A stretch of 64,000 nt of DNA, from assembly GCF_900143185.1 (NCBI RefSeq), contig NZ_FSRQ01000001.1, forward strand, positions 744,001 through 808,000. Reading direction: 5' to 3'. Shown one piece after another: positions 8,900-17,528 of this stretch. Source of the stretch: Chryseobacterium scophthalmum (GTDB taxonomy: Bacteria; Bacteroidota; Bacteroidia; Flavobacteriales; Weeksellaceae). Both the position numbers and the translations under genes were made by a program. Below the pieces are notes generated by a model. The model saw only the letters and a list, made by a program, of their open reading frames with translations. It did not search any database and had not been told where the DNA came from. Every line of letters starts with the position of its first letter. Within the stretch, counting starts at the first letter, position 1.

Positions 8900-9553
8900 T
8901 TGAAAACAACATTAACAGAAGAAAATTATCTGAAAGCTTTGTTTCATGTAGTTGACCATGAAGGAAAAGTGACGATTAACGAACTGAGCAAATTTCTTAA
9001 CGTAAAAATGCCCAGCGTTAATAATATGATGAAGAAATTTGCCGACAAAAATTGGGTAATCTACGAAACCTACAAACCGCTAAGAGTTACCGAAAAAGGC
9101 AGACGTGAAGCCGCTTTAGTCGTAAGAAAGCACCGTCTTACCGAAATGTTTCTGGTTAAAAAAATGAATTTTGGATGGGAAAATGTACACGAGATTGCAG
9201 AACAATTGGAGCATGTACATTCACAGGTTTTCTTTGATAAAATGGATGAAATTTTAGATTATCCGAAATTCGATCCTCATGGTGAACCCATTCCCGATAA
9301 AGACGGAAATATCATCGCTCAGGATTTACTGCAGTTAAGCAACTGTAAAATTGGTGAAACCGTTATTTTCACCTCTGTTACTCTGTCTGATGATGCCTTT
9401 CTGAATTATCTTACCGAAAGAAAACTTCTACTAAATACTAAAATCAAGATTCTTAAAATTGAAGATTTTGACAAATCAATTACTATAGAAATTTTAGGGA
9501 AAACAGAAGTTCTCAGTAAGAAGGCAACCGAAAAGATTCTGGTGAAACATTAG
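8900..9553 (+). CDS. Metal-dependent DtxR/MntR-family transcriptional regulator
   Basis: 217 residues starting with TTG; the only nearby ATG (8881) meets a stop after four codons, so TTG is needed. Winged helix at 1-65 (TINELSKFLNVKMPSVNNMM is the recognition part), then the metal-binding and dimerisation domain with the motif VRKHRLTEMFLV and HEIAEQLEHVHS, and an FeoA/SH3-like tail. The family represses iron or manganese uptake genes when metal is bound. The metal cannot be settled from sequence here. Confidence 0.9.
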   Translation: MKTTLTEENYLKALFHVVDHEGKVTINELSKFLNVKMPSVNNMMKKFADKNWVIYETYKPLRVTEKGRREAALVVRKHRLTEMFLVKKMNFGWENVHEIAEQLEHVHSQVFFDKMDEILDYPKFDPHGEPIPDKDGNIIAQDLLQLSNCKIGETVIFTSVTLSDDAFLNYLTERKLLLNTKIKILKIEDFDKSITIEILGKTEVLSKKATEKILVKH

Positions 9554-9571
9554 TTCCCGGTTTCTTTTATT

Positions 9572-10465
9572 TCACGTAATTTTTTCGTTTTTTTTACTTA
9601 ATAAAAATACGGTCGAAATAATAAGCAGACTCCCTACCCAATCGATTGTAGAAAAAGAAACATTCAGCCAAAGTACCGCCAAAACCGTTGCTGAAAGAGG
9701 CTCCATTGAAGCTAAAAGACTTGTTTTTTGTCCGCCAATAATTTGCACCGCAGTAAGATAGGCGTAAAATGCGATTAAAGTTCCGAAAATTACGATAAAT
9801 GCGGTGTACCAATAGGTCTGAAAATCCCAGATTCCTTCAACGCTAAAAGGAGATTTCACAAAGCTGAAGACAAAACCACCACACATCATCCCCCATCCGA
9901 TGACCACAGAAGATTTATATTTTGAAAGTAATTTTACAGGTTGTAAAGTATAAATTGCCAAAGCAATCGCCGAAGCTAACCCAAAAAACAGAGCCGTTCC
10001 TGAGATATTTAAACTGTTTATATTCCCGTGAGTTACCAATAAAAAGGTTCCGACAACAGCTAAAATAATAGCTAAAAACTCAATCATCAACGGAATTTTT
10101 TTGTTTTTAAAAGCTAAATAAACAGCAATTACAACAGGACCTGCATATTGTAAAACCGTCGCTGTCGCTGCATTCGAATGTTTGATTGCCGCAAAATACG
10201 TGTACTGTACCGCCAACATTCCTGTAATGCTGAAAACAGTAAGCTGAATAGCATCTTTTTTGTTTTTCCATATAGAAAGAAGATCAGATTTTTCGAAAAA
10301 TTTCGCAAATAAAAGTAAACATATTCCGGAGATCAACATTCTTACAGTAATCAGCCATTCAATATTGATTCCTCTTTGCTGAAAAAGAAATTGCCCGAAA
10401 GTACCGGAAACTCCCCAAAGTAATGCCGCAAGTACAGCCAACAGAAAGCCTTTAAAAACATTCAT
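9572..10465 (-). CDS. EamA-family (DMT) transporter
   Basis: 297 residues from the ATG at 10465 (MNVFKGFLLAVLAALLWG). An upstream in-frame start exists, but its extra 25 residues are hydrophilic and overlap the candidate operator. Ten hydrophobic segments in two EamA repeats; motifs ALLWGVSGTFGQ and AATATVLQYAGPV are typical. Probably exports a metabolite such as an amino acid. It is divergent from an Lrp-type regulator, a common arrangement for amino-acid exporters. Confidence 0.88.
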   Translation of the reverse strand: MNVFKGFLLAVLAALLWGVSGTFGQFLFQQRGINIEWLITVRMLISGICLLLFAKFFEKSDLLSIWKNKKDAIQLTVFSITGMLAVQYTYFAAIKHSNAATATVLQYAGPVVIAVYLAFKNKKIPLMIEFLAIILAVVGTFLLVTHGNINSLNISGTALFFGLASAIALAIYTLQPVKLLSKYKSSVVIGWGMMCGGFVFSFVKSPFSVEGIWDFQTYWYTAFIVIFGTLIAFYAYLTAVQIIGGQKTSLLASMEPLSATVLAVLWLNVSFSTIDWVGSLLIISTVFLLSKKNEKIT

Positions 10466-10484
10466 CGTCAATTGATTTATTTTG

Positions 10485-10545
10485 CAAAATTGCATCAAAA
10501 ACCAATTGCTTTTTAATGAAATACCGATAGTTTTTTGCAATTTTG
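10485..10545. promoter_or_regulatory. Candidate shared operator between EamA transporter and Lrp-type regulator
   Basis: CAAAATTGCA (10485-10494) and TGCAATTTTG (10536-10545) are a perfect 10-bp inverted pair about 51 bases centre to centre, five helical turns. They lie between the two divergent start codons. Lrp/AsnC proteins bind such spaced dyads, so control of both genes is likely but inferred. Confidence 0.5.
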
Positions 10546-10573
10546 TTTCATATTTAACCCTAATTATTGTATT

Positions 10574-11056
10574 TTGAAATCACTCGATCAATTTGACACG
10601 GCAATTTTAAAAATTCTTCAGAAGGATAATCTAACTCCCCAAAGAGATATTGGCGAAAAAATTGGGCTTTCTGCTGCAGCTGTTCAACGTAGAATTAAGA
10701 GAATGCGTGAATCTGGAATTATAAAAGCCGATGTTTCTGTGATTGATATCAACAAGATTCATCATTGTGTCACCTTGGTTGTAGAAGTTTTTATGGAAAG
10801 CGAGAAAATTGAATTGCTTGATCAAGCCAAAGCTATTTTTACAGCAACTCCGGAAGTACAGCAATGCTATTTTGTAACCGGAGATTCAGATTTTATTTTA
10901 ATCATTGTAGTTCCTTCTATGAAGGATTATGAAGTTTTAACGAGAAAGATTTTCTATAGCAATAAAAACATCAACCACTTTCGAACCATGGTCACCATGG
11001 ATACTTTGAAATCTAATCTTGAATTACCGTATCAAATATTACAGCAATTAGAATAG
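10574..11056 (+). CDS. Lrp/AsnC-family transcriptional regulator
   Basis: 160 residues from a TTG at 10574 (LKSLDQFDTAILKILQKD), which matches the usual family start; an earlier ATG at 10535 would add 13 unconserved residues and lies in the inverted repeat. HTH at about 20-50 (QRDIGEKIGLSAAAVQRRIK), then the RAM effector domain (YFVTGDSDFILIIVVPSM). Divergent from the EamA transporter, its likely target. Confidence 0.9.
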   Translation: MKSLDQFDTAILKILQKDNLTPQRDIGEKIGLSAAAVQRRIKRMRESGIIKADVSVIDINKIHHCVTLVVEVFMESEKIELLDQAKAIFTATPEVQQCYFVTGDSDFILIIVVPSMKDYEVLTRKIFYSNKNINHFRTMVTMDTLKSNLELPYQILQQLE

Positions 11057-11077
11057 AATTAGGAAAATTTAAACATA

Positions 11078-11110
11078 AAAAAAGCGGATTAAGAAAATCC
11101 GCTTTAAAAA
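11078..11110. terminator. Bidirectional intrinsic terminator
   Basis: Stem AAAGCGGATT (11081-11090) with AATCCGCTTT (11096-11105), loop of five bases, flanked by A-runs and T-runs. Separates the convergent Lrp-type and peroxidase genes. Confidence 0.88.
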
Positions 11111-11123
11111 TATAATTTGAGAA

Positions 11124-11702
11124 TTATTTCAAATATTTAGTAATTTCTACATCCGTAGGTTTTACTTTGCTTACAAAACTATCGATTAGCTTACCGTTTT
11201 CGTCAATTAAAAACTTAGTAAAGTTCCATTTCACTTCGGTGTCTTTTACGCCGTTCAATTGTTTTTCAGTAAGGAATTTAAAAATTGGAGCTGTATCCTC
11301 TCCTTTCACAGAAACTTTAGCCGCTAAAGGAAAAGTAACTCCATAATTTTTCTGGCAAAAAGCACCAATTTCGACATTCGTTCCTGGTTCTTGTCCACCA
11401 AAATTATTTGCTGGGAAACCAACCACAACCAATTTATCGCCGTATTCTTTAGAAAGCTTTTCCAAATCTGCATATTGAGGTGTAAATCCGCATTCTGAAG
11501 CAGTATTTACAACAAGAATTTTCTTTCCTTTAAAATCTGCAAAATTGATTGTTTTGCCTTCTTCAAGAGCATCTACTTTGTAATCGTATATTGTTTGTGA
11601 CATAGCCTGTTTGGTTTTTACTTTAGAAACTTCGCTTTTTTTCTGAGCGCAACTATTAGAAAATGCTATAAAAGAAATAAGCACTATAAAAAACTTTTTC
11701 AT
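11124..11702 (-). CDS. Glutathione peroxidase-family lipoprotein
   Basis: 192 residues. Lipoprotein signal ending at C18 (FSNSC), then a thioredoxin-fold peroxidase: peroxidatic C71 in NTASECGFTPQY, Q104 in FPANNFGGQEPG and the Trp of VKWNFTKFLID near 160. With Cys instead of selenocysteine this group usually takes electrons from thioredoxin. Lipid anchoring places it at the envelope, where it would remove lipid or hydrogen peroxides. 15 bases downstream of the LolA-like gene. Confidence 0.92.
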   Translation of the reverse strand: MKKFFIVLISFIAFSNSCAQKKSEVSKVKTKQAMSQTIYDYKVDALEEGKTINFADFKGKKILVVNTASECGFTPQYADLEKLSKEYGDKLVVVGFPANNFGGQEPGTNVEIGAFCQKNYGVTFPLAAKVSVKGEDTAPIFKFLTEKQLNGVKDTEVKWNFTKFLIDENGKLIDSFVSKVKPTDVEITKYLK

Positions 11703-11717
11703 TTTGAGATATTTATT

Positions 11718-12380
11718 TTAAAATTTAAAACTGTTTGCAGGAAATACTTTGTTGATTTCCACTTTGTTGAGAAGCATCACATAATCGCCATCTTTTTTGG
11801 CGCTCGATGATTCTAATCTGAATGGCATCATCAAATTCCCTACCTTTTTGTAATCTGAATACGTTAAAGTTTCATCTTTTTTTATTTCTTTTAAAAGCAT
11901 GAACGATTTTGTATCGAAATAATAGTAATTTTTGTTCACATTTTTCGTCAGTTCTACTTTGTGACAATAGATCTCTCCTACTTTTTCCTTTCCTAAATAT
12001 TTTGCTTCAAAACCTTTGTTTTCCCAATCGATAAAATCATTATCAAAACTTTCTGGAACATATTCTTTATACTCCTGAATTTTATTGGTTGCATAGTTCA
12101 TTGCATAGCCTTTAGAGCCATCATAACCTTCAATTGCAGTTTCTTTATTCCCGATTGTAATAACCGTTTTGGTTAAATTAGGTCTTTGCTGATATATTTT
12201 GATAGGATATTCGTCTTTAATTCCTAAAATTACTTTTCCCTGAAGTAATACTGAATTTAAAAGTTTCCAATTGGTTAACCCTCCCGATAATTCTATGTTT
12301 TTATCTATAATTTCTTTAGCAGTCTGAGCTAAAGATAATTGCGAAATAATCAGGACGAAAACGATGAGTAATTTCTTCAT
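11718..12380 (-). CDS. Secreted LolA-like protein, unknown function
   Basis: 220 residues with a signal peptide cleaved after LSLAQ (about 19). The body resembles the outer-membrane lipoprotein-sorting/LolA-like beta fold: GYDGSKGYAMN near 88, VELTKNVNKNYYYFDTKSFMLL and YSDYKKVGNLMMPF near the end. True LolA is usually shorter, so I take this as a family-level call. Upstream neighbour of the peroxidase. Confidence 0.65.
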   Translation of the reverse strand: MKKLLIVFVLIISQLSLAQTAKEIIDKNIELSGGLTNWKLLNSVLLQGKVILGIKDEYPIKIYQQRPNLTKTVITIGNKETAIEGYDGSKGYAMNYATNKIQEYKEYVPESFDNDFIDWENKGFEAKYLGKEKVGEIYCHKVELTKNVNKNYYYFDTKSFMLLKEIKKDETLTYSDYKKVGNLMMPFRLESSSAKKDGDYVMLLNKVEINKVFPANSFKF

Positions 12381-12420
12381 TAAATCAATTTATAAAATCA
12401 AATATAAGCCTTTCTTGTCT

Positions 12421-12455
12421 AATGTAACAATGTAGCAGTTTAACAGTGTAACAAA
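12421..12455. repeat. Degenerate short-word repeat
   Basis: Imperfect reiteration of AATGTAACA-like words (aatgtaaca, atgtagcagt, ttaacagt, gtaacaaa). One of several low-complexity intergenic repeats in this window. Confidence 0.4.
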
Positions 12456-12523
12456 ATATCACAAATTTGTAATGTATTGTTTCAGTAAACAAAATTTTTA
12501 CCTTTATACTTTTACCTTGGCTC

Positions 12524-13246
12524 TTATAGTAACTTTCTTGCTTTTTCTAAATCTTCCGGTGTATCGATTCCGACTCCGATGAAATTGGTTTCTATTAATT
12601 TAATTTTCATTCCATATTCCAGATAACGGATGCACTCTATTTTTTCTGAAATTTCCAAAGGTTTCATTTCTAATTTTGAGAATTGAAGCAAAGCGTGTTT
12701 TCTGAAAGCGTAAACTCCGATGTGTTTAAAATAATCAACATCATAAGAAACTTCCCTGTGAAAAGGAATTACAGAACGACTGAAATACAATGCAAAACCA
12801 TTGTTATCGGTAATCACTTTTACATTATTCGGGTTTTTTATTTCTTCTTTTTCGTGAAGTTTTATTTTCAATGAAGCTAAAGAAATTTCCTGATTTTCGT
12901 CTTCTTTAAAAACTTCTATTAACTGCTTTAAAGGTTCTAATTTTAAAAACGGTTCGTCACCTTGAACGTTGATCACAATATCACAGTCGATATTCTGTAC
13001 TGCTTCTGCAATTCGGTCGCTTCCTGTTTCGTGTTGTCCTGTCATTACAGCCTTTCCGCCATGATCTTGAATTTCATTAAAGATGATCTCAGAATCTGTG
13101 GCTACAAAAACTTCATCAAAAAGTCCTGTTTCTACAACATTTTGATAAGTTGTTGTAATGACTGTTCTTTCACCCAAAATCTGCATCAGTTTTGCGGGAA
13201 AACGGCTGGCTTCATAACGCGCAGGAATAACAGCGATAATTTTCAT
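12524..13246 (-). CDS. kdsB: 3-deoxy-manno-octulosonate cytidylyltransferase
   Basis: 240 residues. N-terminal nucleotide-binding signature [16 protein letters not shown], then ATDS near 50, GSDRIAEA near 78 and NVQGDEPF near 96, all diagnostic of KdsB. It activates Kdo as CMP-Kdo for lipid A-core assembly in the cytoplasm, showing that the organism makes Kdo-containing lipopolysaccharide. Length is normal. It stands alone. Confidence 0.95.
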   Translation of the reverse strand: MKIIAVIPARYEASRFPAKLMQILGERTVITTTYQNVVETGLFDEVFVATDSEIIFNEIQDHGGKAVMTGQHETGSDRIAEAVQNIDCDIVINVQGDEPFLKLEPLKQLIEVFKEDENQEISLASLKIKLHEKEEIKNPNNVKVITDNNGFALYFSRSVIPFHREVSYDVDYFKHIGVYAFRKHALLQFSKLEMKPLEISEKIECIRYLEYGMKIKLIETNFIGVGIDTPEDLEKARKLL

Positions 13247-13369
13247 TTTATTTAAATATAAATTTTAATTGAAGATATTTTAAACCGCAAAAGTATCAAA
13301 AGATTTTAGTCTGTAATACGTTTTTCAAAAGCTTACAAAATAATGATTGATTCTTTTGTGATAAAATAT

Positions 13370-13960
13370 TTAGCTTAAATAATTAACTAAAAAGATGATT
13401 CCGTAAATCCATGAGATGTACAGAAATGAGTAAAAAAATCCAAATGCAAAACTTTTCAGCAAGTCGCCTTTACATTTTCTTGAATTTTTAAATACCAATC
13501 GTAAAGCTCGGAAAAAAATCCAATATAACATCGCCGCAAAAAATAAAATTGCCGCCCAAAAGAAGAATCCTAAAAAATATAATAAGAAAGCAAAGACAAT
13601 TGAAATTAAAAACCATAAAATAATTGAAGCAATAGCTCCACCAATTCCGTCTCCTACAGCAGGAGGATCAAACGCAGAAACATCCGGTAAAGAAACATTA
13701 TCCGAATATTTTTTGACTCTTTCTCTATGCAAAATATGTCCGACATTATCTTTGAGCTTCAAACCAAAATATAATCCTGAACTGATAAAAATAAAAAAAG
13801 CTCCGGCTAAAATAGATGTTGAAACAATAGAATTTTGAAATAAAGACCGATGAGAATTTGTTCCTGAAAGCCAAACACTCAAAATGACCAAAACGATAAT
13901 CGCTAGAGTGAAATAACTTAGCCATTTTGTTTCAAGAAAAGTTTTTTTGGGAAATTTCAT
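13370..13960 (-). CDS. Multi-pass membrane protein, unknown function
   Basis: 196 residues with about five hydrophobic segments (near 16-31, 45-66, 107-129, 130-150 and 175-193) and a soluble loop at 70-100 containing FDPPAVGDGIGGA. I do not recognise the family. It is a single gene 123 bases upstream of nothing on its strand; kdsB follows it after about 120 bases. Confidence 0.6.
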   Translation of the reverse strand: MKFPKKTFLETKWLSYFTLAIIVLVILSVWLSGTNSHRSLFQNSIVSTSILAGAFFIFISSGLYFGLKLKDNVGHILHRERVKKYSDNVSLPDVSAFDPPAVGDGIGGAIASIILWFLISIVFAFLLYFLGFFFWAAILFFAAMLYWIFFRALRLVFKNSRKCKGDLLKSFAFGFFYSFLYISWIYGIIFLVNYLS

Positions 13961-14017
13961 CGATAAATTCTAAATAATTTTAAATATTTTTTCAGTTGTA
14001 CAACAGCGAATTGCTTT

Positions 14018-14100
14018 GCAGCCCGACTTGAACGGAGCTCTTTTTGCCGAAACGAAGTGAAGGCAAAAAGAGCGGGAGTGGAAGGCGGAAAAAGCTGCCC
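14018..14100. repeat. GC-rich imperfect palindromic intergenic element
   Basis: GCTCTTTTTGCC (14037-14048) and GGCAAAAAGAGC (14062-14073) form a perfect 12-bp stem. Flanks GCAGCCC (from 14018) and GCTGCCC (14094-14100) are near copies of each other at the two ends. Base composition is far richer in G+C than the surroundings. The structure suggests a dispersed REP-like element; the number of other copies cannot be judged from this window. Confidence 0.55.
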
Positions 14101-14351
14101 AAATTAATCTATCTAAAAAATATGACTAAAAGGATGTAAACTAATTTGAAGTTTAACCACAAAAGTAACAAAAGACTATTATAATAGCTACTATTATTAG
14201 ATAATCAAAGTTCTCAAAAGAATAAAAAATCAAAGATTTTTAAAGGTTTTTGTGAACTTTTTTCTTTATACTCATTAACTTTAAATAGAAATACCTAAAT
14301 CTTTTGCCTCTTTTGTGGTTAAATAAAAAGTTTAAACAAGTTTTAAAAATA

Positions 14352-14382
14352 AAATTGCCGAAGTACAAACCTTCGGCAATTT
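14352..14382 (-). terminator. Intrinsic terminator of the VIT-domain gene
   Basis: Stem AAATTGCCGAAG (14352-14363) with CTTCGGCAATTT (14371-14382) and a T-rich tract beyond it on the minus strand, 13 bases after the stop codon at 14395. Confidence 0.88.
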
Positions 14383-14394
14383 ATGTGATTTTTC

Positions 14395-17238
14395 TTAAAA
14401 CTCAAATTCTCCAATCAGAATTTTGCTATCATTTTCTTTTTTATTTTCTTTCTGGCTTTGGAAAACAGCAATCTTTCTTTCCTGTCTTCCATCAGAATAA
14501 TAAAGATAAACTTCCGCCATCACCGTTGTTGGTCCGGAAAGAATATTCTGTCTTTCCCCAAAGAAATTGGTCTTGATTTTATATTTTCCTTTCACTGCTT
14601 TTTTCAGCAAAAACTGTTCTGGACCGAAACCTTGTGTAAAATCGTTACTTATTCTTCCGCCAATCGCAGTAGATTTATGCTGATAAGAGCAATCTTCTCC
14701 TTTCGGATCGGTTACCCAAAGATCGATGTCTGTATTGTCTTTATTCCAATTAATCACGACACGAATATCTACAGGCAAATCTGCTTTCAAGCGATCATCG
14801 ATTTTACTTCCGTCAACATTTTTATTTTGCTTTAAAATATTGTTGATTTCCATAATCAGGATTTCTTCAATTCCGTTATCTCTTACTGAAATTTCGTCTG
14901 TAAATTCCTGATACAGCAAAGATTTATAAATATTTAAAGCTTCCTGCGGTTTTTTGTTATCGACCAAAGCTAATGCATAATCTCTGTGGCTTTGCGCATC
15001 AAAAGGTCGCCATTCAAGGATTTTCTGTGTAATCCAAAGTTCTTTATCGTAATGACCTCTTTGTTTTAACAGATAATAAATGGTTTTGTACAGCTCTTCA
15101 TTTTCAAGATCCAGCTCTGCTAACGTACTTAAAACTTTTAGTGAAAGTGCTTTGTCACCTTTTTTGAACAGCAATTTAGAAATATCAAAATAATAAGAAA
15201 CCTGTTTTTCATGCTTTGAACGATTTTCTAAATATTTCTGATAAATCACTTCCACAGACTGCAAATTCTGAAAGTCTTTCATATATTCTTCTGTACTTTC
15301 TACATCGACTAAAGTGATTTTTCCTTTTGGCTTTTCAGCTATAATATCTACCATTGCATCTGAACTTGAAGCTTCCATAGCCATATCTGCTCTTCCTGAA
15401 TTAATCACCTCACTCAACGGAACATCTCTTTGTGCTTGAGGAACTGGTGTCGATTGATTAGATATTCTTGGATATTCCTTTTTTTCTACAGTCTTAAATT
15501 CTGTGTTCCACCACGTTTTTAATTCTTTGGTTTTATCAAAAGCTTTAGATAAAAGATTTTTTCTCTGTTCTAAAACTCTTCCTTTGTTTTGAGAAACAAT
15601 TTTCTGATAGTCAGCCAATAATTCCTGAGGCGGTGTAATTTTGTACCGTACATAATCATTAATATCGTCCAAAACAATCAAGCTTGTATTTTTACTTACA
15701 ACGCCGAATTGTTCACTGATATTTTTAATTTCATTTCGATTTTGAGTAGAATTTAGTTCTAATTCATTTATTTTTTTCTGAACCCAAAACTGAGCAATCT
15801 GCCAGTTTTCCAACTGTTGTGCATTTGAAAAATCTACAGGTATTTCAAATTTTTCATTTCCAACTGAAAAAATGGCGGTTAATTTACCTGTATTTCCACT
15901 TGTAATTCCAAAAATATTGACAGGCTCGCTGATTACCGAACCGATATTTGGAAATAATTCCTGCATATTGGGATTTTCTTTAAATCCTAAAAAACGAATT
16001 GGTAATTTTTTGTAGGTTTTTAAAGCTGATTGTGTATCTAATTCATTTAAATTAATAAAATTTCCACCTGATTGATTTGCCAATAATTTAAGAAGATTAA
16101 AATCTGAAGTCGGTGTACTTGCAATACTATTTAAAGGCTTTTTAAACTTCATCGTTAAATCTCCAAAATTGGAAATTCCATCCGAAAACAAGAGATATTC
16201 TTCTATTCCATTGATTTCTTTTAAAGCTCCAAAATCTGTTCCGCCATCATATTTTAAATTTAAAATTCTAGCTTTCAGTTCGCTCCAGTTTCCCTGAGAA
16301 ATATTGAATTCTTCAGCTTTTTCAAAAGTATTGTTCAGCAAAGAAAAAGAAACGGAAACATTTTTATTGTCAGCAAAGTAGGCATTCAAAAAATCAAGTT
16401 CTTTATCTCGGTTTCTTTTGGATCCGCTGAAAGAATTATCCCAGATAATCGCAATTTTTTGAGATTTTGGTTTTTCTTTTACAGGAAAATCCAATCCGAC
16501 ATTCGCAGCAAAATAAAATTTGTCTCCCGAAGCTTTTTGCAAAACAACATTCGATGAATTTTGATTTTTTGGAATCGTTACTTTTAAACTTTCATTAGGT
16601 GTAAAATCAGATTTAGCGATCTCTGCAATCCACTGGTTTCCCTGTTTCTGAAAAGCAAAACTCCCATCAGGATTTTCTAAAATTTTTGGAATACTCGCTG
16701 TTTCACTTATCCAGACTTTCAGATTAAATTTCGGAATTGTCGTTGCATTCGCAAAGCTTAAAAAATATTGATAATCTGAAGCAACATCCTTTAACTCCTG
16801 ATGATAAGTGATCTGGATCGTTCGGGTTCCTTTTTCAGGTAATGGATAAATTCTCGTTCTGAAATTATTTCCTTCTACTTTCTCAATAATTCCCGGGTCT
16901 ACATTTCTTCTTTCAATACTTTCAAAAACTTCTTTGGCTCTTTCTTTGGGAACAGGAACTGCATTTCTGAGTTTTCCGTTGATATCCAAAGCGTAACCAC
17001 TTACTGAAACACCTTCCGGAAGTGGAAAAGTAAGTTTTCCCTCCAGAATTCTGTTGCTTGGATTATAAAAAGTATACGTTGCCGTTGTTGTAGCAAGATT
17101 TCCTAAAATTTTAGTATCAATTTTAGCTTCCTGTAGAATAACAGGATGTTTTTTCTGGTTGTCCACTTCCAGTGTCGGAATTTGCGCCATTGCAACACTG
17201 AAAAGCAAAGTTGCAATTAAACTATTTATTTTTTTCAT
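14395..17238 (-). CDS. VIT-domain, vWA-like, TPR and DUF2135 protein, secreted
   Basis: 947 residues. Signal peptide 1-18 (LLFSVAMAQ), VIT domain at about 20-155 (TYTFYNPSNRILEGKLTFPL and RTRIYPLPEKGTRTIQITYH), a vWA-like region from about 260 (IAIIWDNSFSGSKRNRD; the usual DxSxS metal motif is altered to DNSFS), a linker, a TPR-like helical region at 680-800, and a C-terminal DUF2135 beta domain (DIDLWVTDPKGEDCSY). Probably an envelope scaffold or signalling protein. Function unknown. It stands alone with its own terminator. Confidence 0.85.
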   Translation of the reverse strand: MKKINSLIATLLFSVAMAQIPTLEVDNQKKHPVILQEAKIDTKILGNLATTTATYTFYNPSNRILEGKLTFPLPEGVSVSGYALDINGKLRNAVPVPKERAKEVFESIERRNVDPGIIEKVEGNNFRTRIYPLPEKGTRTIQITYHQELKDVASDYQYFLSFANATTIPKFNLKVWISETASIPKILENPDGSFAFQKQGNQWIAEIAKSDFTPNESLKVTIPKNQNSSNVVLQKASGDKFYFAANVGLDFPVKEKPKSQKIAIIWDNSFSGSKRNRDKELDFLNAYFADNKNVSVSFSLLNNTFEKAEEFNISQGNWSELKARILNLKYDGGTDFGALKEINGIEEYLLFSDGISNFGDLTMKFKKPLNSIASTPTSDFNLLKLLANQSGGNFINLNELDTQSALKTYKKLPIRFLGFKENPNMQELFPNIGSVISEPVNIFGITSGNTGKLTAIFSVGNEKFEIPVDFSNAQQLENWQIAQFWVQKKINELELNSTQNRNEIKNISEQFGVVSKNTSLIVLDDINDYVRYKITPPQELLADYQKIVSQNKGRVLEQRKNLLSKAFDKTKELKTWWNTEFKTVEKKEYPRISNQSTPVPQAQRDVPLSEVINSGRADMAMEASSSDAMVDIIAEKPKGKITLVDVESTEEYMKDFQNLQSVEVIYQKYLENRSKHEKQVSYYFDISKLLFKKGDKALSLKVLSTLAELDLENEELYKTIYYLLKQRGHYDKELWITQKILEWRPFDAQSHRDYALALVDNKKPQEALNIYKSLLYQEFTDEISVRDNGIEEILIMEINNILKQNKNVDGSKIDDRLKADLPVDIRVVINWNKDNTDIDLWVTDPKGEDCSYQHKSTAIGGRISNDFTQGFGPEQFLLKKAVKGKYKIKTNFFGERQNILSGPTTVMAEVYLYYSDGRQERKIAVFQSQKENKKENDSKILIGEFEF

Positions 17239-17330
17239 CTGATATTTTGGTTTTTGTTATCATAAATTGGTTTAAATTAATTACGGAAAATCTGATGATA
17301 ATGTTGCTCATTCAAATTTTCAATCCGATA

Positions 17331-17410
17331 AAGGTAGCGCTCCTACTGAGCGCAATCCTCGTGTTATATATTTTTGCTACACAGATTTTGCTCTTCCACA
17401 GCAACGGAGA
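17331..17410. repeat. Paired-hairpin intergenic element
   Basis: Two related hairpins: GCGCTC-CTACT-GAGCGC (17337-17353) and TTGCT-CTTCCAC-AGCAA (17388-17404), spaced by the word TTTTTGCTACACAGA. Both look like variants of GCTCCTACxGAGC, suggesting a decayed member of a dispersed repeat family. Confidence 0.45.
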
Positions 17411-17528
17411 TAGTAAATAATCTAGTGCAATAAGTGTCTTAAATATGCAGTAATTTTATGAAGGCTCAATAATTGTTTTTCTATTTTTTTGTTATTCATA
17501 ACAGCAAATTAATATTTTGATATCATGA

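Noticed and set aside
17211..17420. 69-codon plus-strand frame between the VIT gene and the protease
   Set aside because: It starts inside the VIT-domain signal peptide region on the other strand and runs through the paired-hairpin element; coding is unlikely.
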